From the NCBI GenBank assembly GCA_038325765.1, contig JBBQJI010000036.1, positions 13,989 to 77,988 on the forward strand: 64,000 nt of DNA, given 5' to 3'. This DNA is from Xiheibacterium sp038325765. Lineage in GTDB: Bacteria; Myxococcota_A; Polyangia; Nannocystales; Nannocystaceae. Below the pieces are notes generated by a model that ran no database searches, was not told where the DNA came from, and worked only from the letters and a program-made list of their open reading frames with translations. A program made the position numbers and the translations under genes. Below, piece by piece: positions 43,888 through 53,114 of the stretch (position 1 is its first letter; each line of letters starts with the position of its first letter).

Positions 43888-46075
43888 TTGGATATGGGCA
43901 GATGGGCTTCTTCCGCCTCATCCGGAACCGGCTGGCCACGCGCGTAAATACGGGCTCCGTCGGGGTCGTTGACGTGAGCGTGGGGCTTGGCAGCGTTCGG
44001 ATGCGACAGGATTCGCTGGACACCGGTTTGTGGATCGATGTACGAGCCTCGTCCATCTGCCGGCGCGGGACCCCTTGGGGCGAGACCGAGTTCCCTCGCC
44101 CACCGATCGATATTGGCCGGCGTCTTATCGATGACCTCGCTGGCTGAGATTTTGCCCACGGGTCCCGCGCGCTCGGGAAGGATACGGTCGCCCCCCGGTC
44201 GCCCCCACACCCATCCCCAGCCTTCGGCGAGAGCCCCAGCGGGTCGCTCTGCACCCCCGCGTCCGCCACGTACCCGTAAACTCGCAGCACCAGCGGGTCC
44301 CTCGAGATGTACTGCCCGGCGTCCGCGTCATGGTACCTGTCCCGATTGTAGTGCAGTCCCGTCTCCGTGTCGCGGTACTGCCCGGCAAACCGCCACGGGC
44401 ACAGCCCCTGCCCCCCCTCCACCTGCGCCCGCCCGCGGCCGTCCGTCACCAGCTGCGCGCGCACCTAGCCATGCCCGTCCAGCACCACCAGCGGCGCGCC
44501 CACCTGGTCCGTCACGAGCCCGTGCCGGCCCGCCGCCGTCAGCCGAGCCAGCGGCGAGAACCCACCAGGCGCGAACAGCCACGTGATCACCGAACCCGCG
44601 ACGTCCTCCGCCGCAGCCGCAGCGGGCGCGTCGACGAGCCCGTCCGCGCGGCGCAGCCTCGCCACCAGCGCCGGGAATCCACGCGCCGCCTGCACCAGAT
44701 GCGCCGCCCACCGCAGCTTCGCCTCCGGCTCGGGCAGCAGCCCCCGCAGCTCCTTCCGCACCCGTGGCGGCGCCTTCTCGTACGCCTCCTCCCCCGCCAC
44801 CGGCCGCGGCTCGGGAGCCTCCCGCGCCTCGCCCCACTCGTGCAGCACCACGTCCCCGTCCCACACGAAGCACGTCTGCACGCCCCCCGCGCACTTCGAT
44901 AGCCGACGGCCCAGCGCGTCGTACCCGAATTCCACCGCGCTCCCATCCGGCCGATCCACCTGCACCAGGCGACCCGCGTCGTTCCAGTGGTATCGCCAGC
45001 ATCCCCCATCCGGATCCGTCCGCGCACTCAGCCGACCCGCACCCTCGTGCTCGTACTCCGTCGTGCCCTCCGCGTCGCGCCGCCACTGCAGCTCGCCGCC
45101 CGCCCCGTACGCACGATCGCTCCGCGTCGGCGTGTCGAACACGCGACCCAGATCATCCGGCCAGCTACCCGCGACTTTGGCATCGCCGATGCGCGTCTGC
45201 ACCAACATCCCGCGACCGTCGTGCTCCCGCGCCTGGACCCCGCCGCCCTGCTCCTCGATCGACAGCAGCCGATCGTCCGCGCCCCACACGCCGCCGCGCC
45301 ACGTTGCCCTTCGCGTCGGTCTGCGCCACCACACGCCCGGTCGCGTCGTACTGCCACCGCGCCACGCCGCCGTCCGCAGCCGTCAGCGCCGCCAGCTCGT
45401 GCGCGCCACCGTACTCCAGCGCCGTGCGCGGCCCGGTCGCGTCCACGACCCCCACGAGGTCGCCCTTCTCCCAAACATAGACCGTCGTGTGGCCCAGCGG
45501 ATCCACCCGCGCCACCACACGCCCCGCGCCGTCATACCGCCACGCCCACGTCGCACCGGTCGGGTCCACCAGCTCGATCGGCCGATCCTTTGCGTCGTAC
45601 CGCACCTTCGTCACCCGCGGCCCCGCGTCGCCTTTGGGCTCGACCGTCATCACACGGTTGCCGCGCTCGTCGTACTGGTACCGCGTGGCCGCGCCGCTCT
45701 CGTCGATCTCCGCCGCCAGCCACGTCGTCGGCTCGTACTCGCGACGTACGCTCGTGCCGTCGGCCTGCAGGATCTCGATCACCATCCCCAGGCCGTCCAT
45801 CTGGTACCGGGTGATCTCGCCCAGCGAGTGCGTCACCAACGTCGCCAATGCGGCGCGGTCGTAGTCGATGACGTGATCGGAGATCCCATCGTCGCCCCAC
45901 GTCCGCACGCACCGGGCGAAGCGATCGCGGCCGTCGTACACGAAATAGAACGACAGGCCCCCGCGATCGCGCTCGCGCACCAGCGACATCGCGCCGACGA
46001 GATCGCGTTGGTCGACTACCCGGTGCATATCGCGATCGCCCAACCGCCCCGGACGCAACCACCGGGCGCCAAGTC
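43884..46075 (-). pseudogene. Degraded Rhs/YD-repeat polymorphic toxin with intact C-terminal toxin domain
   Basis: The gene lacks its N-terminus; coding resemblance begins about 17 bp after the preceding gene's stop. Segment 1 (46060 to about 45300): LVGAMSLVRERDRGGLSFYF and YD repeats (YQYDERGNRVMTVEPKGDAG, WQYDATGRVVAQTDAKGN). Near 45300 a deletion shifts frame into VWGADDRLLSIEEQGGGVQA. Segment 2 runs to an in-frame TAG at 44465-44467. Segment 3 holds the Rhs core end AGQYRDTETGLHYNRDRYHD and YISRDPLVLRVYGYVAD. Near 44191-44206 (G-runs of 6 and 5) one base loss shifts into the tip: GKISASEVIDKTPANIDRWA, GRGSYIDPQTGVQRILSHPN and PHAHVNDPDG. The tip looks like a nuclease-type toxin. Three disruptions make the full protein unlikely. 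Confidence 0.75.
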
Positions 46076-46091
46076 GACGGACCGAGTCAGC

Positions 46092-47234
46092 TTACCGCCC
46101 ACGCCAGACCGCACGCGGTGTGACGACCCAGATGGTTCCATCCGACTCGACCTCGAGGAGGCATGCCTCCGCTTCGTCGCCGATGGACCCCGAGCCCACG
46201 ATACGCCCGACGGCATCGACGCGCTCGATGGTGGTGCCGCGGGCGACGACGATGTCGCGGCGATGCACTGCCACGTGCGCGCGGGCTTCGGTGGCACGCA
46301 GCCAGCGGAGCTTCCCGCTCTCGACGACCGCGACACCCTTGCCGCCGACCACGACCGAGCCGTCGCCGCATCGCAGCGCCTGCAGGCCCGCGAATGGGAT
46401 CTCTGCCCGCCATCGCTCGCGTCCGTCGTAGTCGAGCGCGACCAGGGTGGTGACCCAATTGCCACGCGGCGTCGGGCTAGGCCGGTAGTCGACTCCGGCG
46501 CCCGCATTCGGGTACTGATCGACGCCACGGGCGGCGGCCAGTAGGAGGATACCCTCGTCATCGCACGCGACCATGTATGCAGAAGGCGGCACCTTGGTAT
46601 CCACGAGTACGACAGGGCGTCGATACCCCGCGAGACGGTTCGCCAGGACGATCAATCTCCCGAATAGATTCACCATGACGACGCGACCTCTAGTCCCGAT
46701 CGCGCCGGTGGACGGACCGCCGAGCTCATACGACCAGCGTCGCCGACCCCCGGGCGTAAGGCCAAGGGCAACGGTTTGGAGAATCTCCCGCGGAGCATCC
46801 ACAACCAGGAGCATGACCCAGCCCCCGACGGCCCGCGACATAGCGCGCTGCAGCACTAAGTTCGCATCGAATACGGTGGTCCCGAATTCACGGAGTTCTT
46901 TGCCGCGCCACGAGTACCAGTGCCTGCCCATGAGGAATCCACCCGCATCCGATACGGCGATGGCATGCGAAGCGTGGGTGCGTCTGACGATCGTCGAACC
47001 ATCGTGACCGACCAGAGTAAACCCTCCCGATCCAACAATGAGCGCACGCCCTGACTCGTGAACGAGGATTTGCCGGAGGTCGGGCGACCACGCGGCGAAC
47101 TCACTTACGCGATCGAACTGCAGCGCAGCAGTCCGCGAGTGCCTCGAAGTACGTGTGTGTGCGCAGGACCCCAGGAGCAAGCTGGAGGTCACACCGACGA
47201 GCCACTCACGCCGAGGATGCAGGGGCTCAGTCAC
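46092..47234 (-). CDS. Lipoprotein with PQQ-like beta-propeller, third gene of an accessory operon
   Basis: 380 residues from GTG 47232-47234, overlapping the upstream stop by 8 bp (gtgactga). Signal REWLVGVTSSLLLGSCAHTR with lipobox LGSC. Propeller-type repeats follow, each ending in a strand with Gly-Arg or Trp: RALIVGSGGFTLVGHDGSTI, RRWSYELGGPSTGAIGTRGR, TTLVALDYDGRERWRAEIPF, GSVVVGGKGVAVVESGKLRW and RIVGSGSIGDEAEACLLEVE. It is a paralogue-like partner of the gene at 47227-48405 (compare VVVGGKGVAVVESGKLRW with VAVVGRGLACIENGRVLW). Function unknown, outer membrane or periplasm. The degraded Rhs begins just after its TAA. Confidence 0.6.
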   Translation of the reverse strand: MTEPLHPRREWLVGVTSSLLLGSCAHTRTSRHSRTAALQFDRVSEFAAWSPDLRQILVHESGRALIVGSGGFTLVGHDGSTIVRRTHASHAIAVSDAGGFLMGRHWYSWRGKELREFGTTVFDANLVLQRAMSRAVGGWVMLLVVDAPREILQTVALGLTPGGRRRWSYELGGPSTGAIGTRGRVVMVNLFGRLIVLANRLAGYRRPVVLVDTKVPPSAYMVACDDEGILLLAAARGVDQYPNAGAGVDYRPSPTPRGNWVTTLVALDYDGRERWRAEIPFAGLQALRCGDGSVVVGGKGVAVVESGKLRWLRATEARAHVAVHRRDIVVARGTTIERVDAVGRIVGSGSIGDEAEACLLEVESDGTIWVVTPRAVWRGR

Positions 47235-48405
47235 TGCGATGGGCCTGCGGGTGATGGACTGCCACGAAGGTCTGGCCGGTCGTGCCGACCGTCACCGAGC
47301 GGTCTGCCCCGATGGCGGGAGGAGTGACGATGGCGATCCCGCCGGGCACGTCGAGCGACGTGTGGGAGAATCCATCTCTACCGACGAACATGAGTCGAGG
47401 TCCGACGCCTACGGCGAGCGTTCCGTCGACGTACGAAGTGGCATAGACGTCGACGTCGGCCGGCCACTCCCATAGAACGCGCCCATTCTCGATACAGGCG
47501 AGCCCGCGTCCGACGACGGCGACCCGCCCGCCACCCATGTCGATCGGGGGCTGCGACACCGGGAAGCGGACATGCGCGCTCCATTTCGTCTCGCCGAGCG
47601 GGTCGATCGAGCGCACCTGCGTCTGCCATGCGGATGAACCCGGGTACCGGCGGCTGCCCATGAGTCGAGCGCGACGCAACTCGAGCGGCGCCGGGCTGGA
47701 TTCCACCGCGCCGACGACCACGAACCCCTCGTCGATGGCGCTGATCGAGTATACGTCGTGGTCCATCGTCCGCTCGACGACGAGATCGGGCTCACGGGCC
47801 TCGGGATCGCGCGGGTGGCGAAAGACGCGGAGCCGTCGATCGAGGGTGAGCAGCCCCACTCTGTCGTCGTCGGTGATCGCGGCGGCGCCCTCACCGTCTT
47901 GCGACTGGCGCCAGCGCGGCGCGACCTCATCGTCCGCGAGCGCACCGTTGGCGCGTACCGCGATATTGGTGACAGTCTGACGGAATGGAGCTGTGTATAT
48001 GCCGACCGTGATCCACAGGTCGTCGTGGCGTCTCGCGGCGATCTGGCGGCTCGAGACATCGAACAGGTCGAAGGGGCACAACTCGTAATAGCCAGCCCCG
48101 AACGACGACCAGACGCGGTTTCCGAAGCGAACCCCGTCCTCATCGAACGCGGCGATCCAACGCCCATCTCCGGACGAGAGTGAATGGGTTCCCGCCCCGC
48201 CGACCACCAAACAATGCTCCGCGTAGCCGAGGACCCAGCGCGGGCCGTGGGGGTCGACGAGGACAGACAGGGGTCCGGGGGGGAGTTGGGGCCGATCCGC
48301 AGCGACGAGCGGAACCAGGTTTCGGTAGACCCCGGGCACGACATCGACGCGAGACGCCCGCCGATGGTCGGCGAATGCTGTGACGTAGCTGCGGGGGAGC
48401 GTCAT
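47227..48405 (-). CDS. Beta-propeller protein without signal peptide, second gene of an accessory operon
   Basis: 392 residues from ATG 48403-48405; the ATG overlaps the stop of the 1441-residue gene as atga. No signal peptide (MTLPRSYVTAFADHRRASRV). Propeller-like strands: LSVLVDPHGPRWVLGYAEHC, GRWIAAFDEDGVRFGNRVWS, DDLWITVGIYTAPFRQTVTN, VGLLTLDRRLRVFRHPRD, GGGRVAVVGRGLACIENGRV and GGIAIVTPPAIGADRSVTVG. The layout of six to seven blades and the ENGRVLWEW ending recall PQQ-like repeats. The lack of a signal next to a lipoprotein paralogue suggests the pair works on two sides of a membrane, or that this one is delivered by another route. Function unknown. Confidence 0.6.
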   Translation of the reverse strand: MTLPRSYVTAFADHRRASRVDVVPGVYRNLVPLVAADRPQLPPGPLSVLVDPHGPRWVLGYAEHCLVVGGAGTHSLSSGDGRWIAAFDEDGVRFGNRVWSSFGAGYYELCPFDLFDVSSRQIAARRHDDLWITVGIYTAPFRQTVTNIAVRANGALADDEVAPRWRQSQDGEGAAAITDDDRVGLLTLDRRLRVFRHPRDPEAREPDLVVERTMDHDVYSISAIDEGFVVVGAVESSPAPLELRRARLMGSRRYPGSSAWQTQVRSIDPLGETKWSAHVRFPVSQPPIDMGGGRVAVVGRGLACIENGRVLWEWPADVDVYATSYVDGTLAVGVGPRLMFVGRDGFSHTSLDVPGGIAIVTPPAIGADRSVTVGTTGQTFVAVHHPQAHRSD

Positions 48406-51400
48406 AGCGCCTCCATGGTCGTCGTGCGGCCGACGAGGTTCTCGAACCAGCGTTGGATCGGCTGCAGATCCTGGGCCTGGATCTTGCGATTGTCGCGCGC
48501 TTCGAACACTGCGTCCGTAGGGTCGAGGGTATAGCGCATCAGAAAACGGCCGACGTCGCGCTTGTGAACCATCAGCACATGGGGCTTGGCGTCCGCCTTG
48601 CGAATCCGGGGGTTCGTGCTTCGGCACACGCGCACCTCGAAGTCGGCAGCCGTACGTTTCTCGAGGTCGTCTCCCGGCCACAGTTTGCTGGGGTCTGAGC
48701 CTAACTCGAACCGCGGCTGCAAAAGAACGAGGACGCGGCGCAGTGAATTAGCTTGGGGGGACGCCAGGACGAACTTCGGGCACCTCGCCGGATCGCAGAA
48801 GTCTCGCGCGATGTTCTCGTACAGGAAGTCCAAGCGATCGTGGGCGCGGCGGACGATCCCGTCGAATGATATCCACAGCTTTGGGCTGAATACGATTGCT
48901 CCGTCGATCGGCTTTGGTAGAAATCCGTTCTCCTGAATGATGGGTCCGTATGCTGATTCGTCCTCTCCGACGAGAAACAGGAAGATGTCACAGTCTCCGA
49001 GTTGCGACGTATGACATTTTGCGTAGCCGGAGCGTTCTTCGATGTCGAGTACGCTGGACGGCAACGCGTAGCGCAGTTGCCTGCTCGGGCTGTCGTACTG
49101 CACGACGAACGGCCCTTCTTGCGTGGGCCAGTGACGACTCGCTCCAGACTGGGATGCAACTCTCTCGATCTGCGCGGCGAACATCCACTGGTGGCGGAGT
49201 CGCGGTAGTCTGTTCCCGCGCATCATCGAGTATGCGTCGAAATTGAAGGGGCGAGCGAGCGCCTGGAAGGCAGGGATCGAAGCGCGATAGGCCTGCGGGG
49301 TGCGGAGCGGTTCCGCGTACTCATCTGGAAGATTCATCGCGTGGCCGAGTTCGTGGGCAACCGTATGGTCGCTGGCTCTGACTCCGTCAGCTTCGTCCAG
49401 ACGAAAGTCTTCACTTGGCTCGAAACTGAACTTGAAGTCGACGCCGGCGGGCGGAATTGCCACGTGCGGATCAGTGGCGCTCGGGATTCCGGGTCCGTGG
49501 GCGAGGTAGAGGTTGATGTATGCGTCAAAGTGTTCGTCTGCGCGTGAGTATAGAGGCGACGTCTCTTCCCGCGCCTTACTCCCAGCATGAGCGCGGCCGG
49601 CCTGCGGATGGACGGCGATGGTGAGGCAAGATGTTTCGGACGTCTCACCGAAGCCGTCGACGCGCTGGAGCCGCGTGCTCGCGCCGAAGTGGTGCCGTAC
49701 CTTGACTACGGTGCCCTCCTCCGTGAGTCCGCGCTCCGACACGATGACGTAGTCTTTCTTCGGAGATCCGCCGCGCGCATGCGCGGGATGCTGCTGATCC
49801 CAGCGCCGCGACGCATCGAGCAGCAATCGCTCGACTCGCGGAACCCCGAGAACGCGCGCCGCGTTCCGCCCATCCTCGGCATCATCCGCTTCCGGCGCGG
49901 TGACGTAGCACGGGACATGCACGAGGAGGTGGGCGAGTTTGGCGGCAACACCATCGTGCTCGTAGCGCAACCACCGTACGTCCAACAGGTGGAGCTCTGC
50001 GTCGCGAAGAGGCACCGACTTCGAGTATTGCGCCGCGCGGATGCCGACGAAGGGGCTCAGGCCCAGCGCTCCGCCCACGCGATGCTCGATGGTGGTGAAT
50101 ATGCTGCCACCGTACTCGATCGCACGGGTCATCCTCTCGGACCCCTGGCCGCGTACGTAGAATGCATCTTCTGCACGCAGTGGTAGGCTGTCCACAACCA
50201 TGCTCGACCAGGGAAGTTCGTGGCCTTCGCGCGCGAAAGGGGATCGGATGGCCATGAGGTTGTCGAGCAGACAACACCGCGGACTGGGGAGTGTCGGCGT
50301 GCCGTCACGTTCGGTAAAGAGCGCTCGGTGGGTCGTGAACACCATGTCGTCCAGGTGGAAGCACAACGGCGCCTCGCTCGTCGCGCCATCGTGACGCAGC
50401 TCCGCGAATCGCTTGCGACGCGCACGCGACGGCGGCCCCGGCCCGATCCACGCATCATGCGTCGGTCCTCCCCACGCCGAGGGCAACGGGTAGTGCGTGC
50501 CGAACCGCTCGTAGTCCAGCGCCTCTGCCGGAGGGAAGATCACCATCGCGCCGTCCGCGTAGCTGAACCACGTGCCCTCCGGCAGTTCAAACTGGTAGTA
50601 GAGCTTCTCGAACGTGGGAGCGACGCCTGCGCACAGCATGTAGACCGCGCCGCCAGGCAGCAGCACGCTGCTGCCACCGACGACATCTAGCAGGCCAGCC
50701 TTCGCCATCAGCAAGATCCCCTGGGGGATGTTGCGGTCGGCTCGTGTGATCGGATCGTAGTACGTCAGCTGGACGTGGGAACGGAACCATCCGTGGTCGA
50801 TCTGCATCACCCAGGGGGCCGCACGGCTTCCGTTGGGCTTCAGCTCGTTGCTCGGGATCAGCCCCGTCGTCGTGAAGCTCCCGCTGTTGGGCAACCCTGC
50901 GACGAATCCTCCCCCACGCTCGGCCTTGGTCCGTGTCGACCACTGCGGAACCCGGAGCAGCTTCTGCGCCGCGATGCAGCGATGCGAGCCGTCGCCGATC
51001 TGGTCGGTCGTCACCCAGCGCCTCGCCTCGACGTCGATCCACACGTCTGCGTCTGACCCGACCTGCCCCTCGAAGATCGGGACCAAGCGCAGCTCGAACT
51101 CGCCATCGGGGAGCTGGCCGTCCGGCTCGAGGATCGTCGAGACCCCGTCCGCGTCGCTCGCGTCGCCCTCCAGCAGTACCGTGTCCGTGTACACCAGCGC
51201 CCAACGATGACGGGGCAGCGGCACGTCGGTGCCGACCAGCGGGTCGAAGAACTGGCCCTTCATCACGAACAGGGTTCGCTGGGGATCGAGCGGGATGTAG
51301 CGCAGGGGATTGCGGGCGTCATGAATGGCGGTGAGGAGGTCGCGACCGACCAGCTGCGCCTGTGTCCCGGGCGAGGCGAACACGAGCTCGACGCGTCGGT

Positions 51401-52727
51401 CGGTGCCATCGGCAACGCCCCCCGGGACGAGGCGGCGTGGATGATCGGCATCCGCGATCGCCGACTCCGATTGCAGCCAGCGAAATCCGCCGCGAGGCGT
51501 CGGCGCATCAGCGCGGAGGATCGACTCGAGACCCAGATCGTACAGGTTCGCGAAGGCGCGCCAGTCGCCGACGTCGACGGCCACGTCGGGGCTCGGCGTC
51601 GAGCCGAAGGTGAGCGCGTGGCGGGTCCGGAACCTGAGCAGCGCTGCGGTGGTCTGCGGCCCCAGATCGTTGTCCGAGAGCCCGGGATCGCAGTCCCACG
51701 CGAAGGTCGCGTGCACCCAGGCCAGGATGCGCTGGACGTCCTCGACCGCGTACACCGTCATGCAGTGGCTGGCCCAGCCGTCGAGCTCGCCGACGAGATA
51801 GCGCCGAACGTTCTCGGCCCGCGCCAACGCGACCGCAGCCGCAGAGCTTCCGCCACCGACGGCGTCCGCGTGGCCGACGAGCACCAAGGCGTGCGTCGGG
51901 TTGTTGCGCGCGAACTCGACGACCGCCGCAATCGCCGACAGGCCCCGCACGACGTCGTCGGGCCGGTCGACGCGGTGCTCAGAGTCGGTCACGGGCAGCA
52001 GAACCGCGCGTTCGTTGCCGAAGGTCACCTCTTCGAAGTCGAATGCGCACTCGACCGACTCGACGACGAAGCGATGGTGCCGGTTGATCCTCGTGAGCAC
52101 GGTCGGTCCGTCAGGCCGCCTCGGGAGCTGGATGTCGTCGGCCGTCACGACGAACCCATCCATGGCCATCGCGGGTGCCCCAGTGCGCGCGAGCGTGGGT
52201 GGCCACTCGAGCCGGACCGGCCCAGGCGGCGGGACCGAACGGGTGAGGAACCGTCCGGTACGGTCGCAGACCACACGGTCGCGACGCCCGTCGCACTGCA
52301 CCATCGTCAGCTCGATCGCGCCCAACGGCGCACCTCGGTCATCGACGATCTCGATGGACAGCCAACCGGGTTCGACGACCGGCGCATCGGTCATCTCGGA
52401 CAGAAGCGGCAGGTTCGACCAGTCTTCCGTGAGCGCGCCGCCGCGCACCACCGGCCGCCCGCGTGGGGGCTCGGGCATCGCGAACGGCACCAGCGCTCCG
52501 CTCGCGATCGCCTGCGCGACCGCGTCGATGGCCGCGTCGATCTCGGCGTCGCCACACCCCAGCGATCTCGCGACCTGTCGGACCGTATCGCCGGCGCCCG
52601 GGTCTTCCTCGATCGCCTGGCGCAGCAACGCGCGAGCGCGATCCAGATCCCACCGCAGCCGCGCGGTGTCCTCGAGCAACCAGTACTGCTCGCCACTGGG
52701 GTCGGTGATGGTCGTCGGTTTCCGCAT
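48402..52727 (-). CDS. Giant multidomain protein: OmpA-like, peptidoglycan-binding-like and zinc-metalloprotease motifs
   Basis: 1441 residues from ATG 52725-52727, with no signal peptide. Visible parts: N-terminal helices (about 20-85); a carboxypeptidase-like beta domain near 120-190 (GWLSIEIVDDRGAPLGAIEL); an OmpA-like module near 250-325 (VEFARNNPTHALVLVGHADA, RAENVRRYLVG); a peptidoglycan-binding-like motif near 345-368 (LSDNDLGPQTTAALLRFRTR); a beta domain (PLRYIPLDPQRTLFVMKGQF); a long central region (WFRSHVQLTYYDPITRADRN); and a zinc site near 1124-1136, HELGHAMNLPDEY. HExxH followed by LxDEY recalls M64-like peptidases. The C-terminal 300 residues are less GC-biased. It heads a three-gene operon ending at the Rhs gene, so a role as a secreted effector or carrier is possible but unproven. 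Confidence 0.65.
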   Translation of the reverse strand: MRKPTTITDPSGEQYWLLEDTARLRWDLDRARALLRQAIEEDPGAGDTVRQVARSLGCGDAEIDAAIDAVAQAIASGALVPFAMPEPPRGRPVVRGGALTEDWSNLPLLSEMTDAPVVEPGWLSIEIVDDRGAPLGAIELTMVQCDGRRDRVVCDRTGRFLTRSVPPPGPVRLEWPPTLARTGAPAMAMDGFVVTADDIQLPRRPDGPTVLTRINRHHRFVVESVECAFDFEEVTFGNERAVLLPVTDSEHRVDRPDDVVRGLSAIAAVVEFARNNPTHALVLVGHADAVGGGSSAAAVALARAENVRRYLVGELDGWASHCMTVYAVEDVQRILAWVHATFAWDCDPGLSDNDLGPQTTAALLRFRTRHALTFGSTPSPDVAVDVGDWRAFANLYDLGLESILRADAPTPRGGFRWLQSESAIADADHPRRLVPGGVADGTDRRVELVFASPGTQAQLVGRDLLTAIHDARNPLRYIPLDPQRTLFVMKGQFFDPLVGTDVPLPRHRWALVYTDTVLLEGDASDADGVSTILEPDGQLPDGEFELRLVPIFEGQVGSDADVWIDVEARRWVTTDQIGDGSHRCIAAQKLLRVPQWSTRTKAERGGGFVAGLPNSGSFTTTGLIPSNELKPNGSRAAPWVMQIDHGWFRSHVQLTYYDPITRADRNIPQGILLMAKAGLLDVVGGSSVLLPGGAVYMLCAGVAPTFEKLYYQFELPEGTWFSYADGAMVIFPPAEALDYERFGTHYPLPSAWGGPTHDAWIGPGPPSRARRKRFAELRHDGATSEAPLCFHLDDMVFTTHRALFTERDGTPTLPSPRCCLLDNLMAIRSPFAREGHELPWSSMVVDSLPLRAEDAFYVRGQGSERMTRAIEYGGSIFTTIEHRVGGALGLSPFVGIRAAQYSKSVPLRDAELHLLDVRWLRYEHDGVAAKLAHLLVHVPCYVTAPEADDAEDGRNAARVLGVPRVERLLLDASRRWDQQHPAHARGGSPKKDYVIVSERGLTEEGTVVKVRHHFGASTRLQRVDGFGETSETSCLTIAVHPQAGRAHAGSKAREETSPLYSRADEHFDAYINLYLAHGPGIPSATDPHVAIPPAGVDFKFSFEPSEDFRLDEADGVRASDHTVAHELGHAMNLPDEYAEPLRTPQAYRASIPAFQALARPFNFDAYSMMRGNRLPRLRHQWMFAAQIERVASQSGASRHWPTQEGPFVVQYDSPSRQLRYALPSSVLDIEERSGYAKCHTSQLGDCDIFLFLVGEDESAYGPIIQENGFLPKPIDGAIVFSPKLWISFDGIVRRAHDRLDFLYENIARDFCDPARCPKFVLASPQANSLRRVLVLLQPRFELGSDPSKLWPGDDLEKRTAADFEVRVCRSTNPRIRKADAKPHVLMVHKRDVGRFLMRYTLDPTDAVFEARDNRKIQAQDLQPIQRWFENLVGRTTTMEAL

Positions 52728-52813
52728 GGGCCCGCTTGTCTCGCCTCGATCGGTACGAATGCCTCGCGACGCGGGCCATGAACGCGACGGTGGCCACCTC
52801 GCGCGACGGCCGA

Positions 52814-52830
52814 CGCTACCATGGGTAGCG
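52814..52830. promoter_or_regulatory. Palindrome in a divergent intergenic region
   Basis: The arms cgctacc (52814-52820) and ggtagcg (52824-52830) match perfectly over 7 bp around atg. It lies about 90 bp upstream of the 1441-residue gene and 285 bp upstream of the metalloprotease gene, in the 387-bp gap that should carry both promoters. An operator role is a guess. I see no other clear signal in that gap. Confidence 0.3.
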
Positions 52831-53114
52831 TGCGCCGGTTCGGGCGAGACACGGATTGGATGTACCAGAGGTGCACCAACGTCGCGTGGTCATCGAGTTG
52901 TCTCAGTCGTCCGTTGCCGTCTCGCCCGCCATCGTTCGGCCTTCTGGCCGCGACGGGAGAACGCGGGCGTCACGACGCCAACCGCCGCGATCGCATCGCG
53001 GCACCCGCGCCCGCGCCCGAACCCGACTGTTCGCCTCCCCACACCCCGTTCCCGACCGATCGCCGATCAGCGCATGCGACGCTCCTCGCAGCGCGGCGTC
53101 TCGACGAGCACCGC

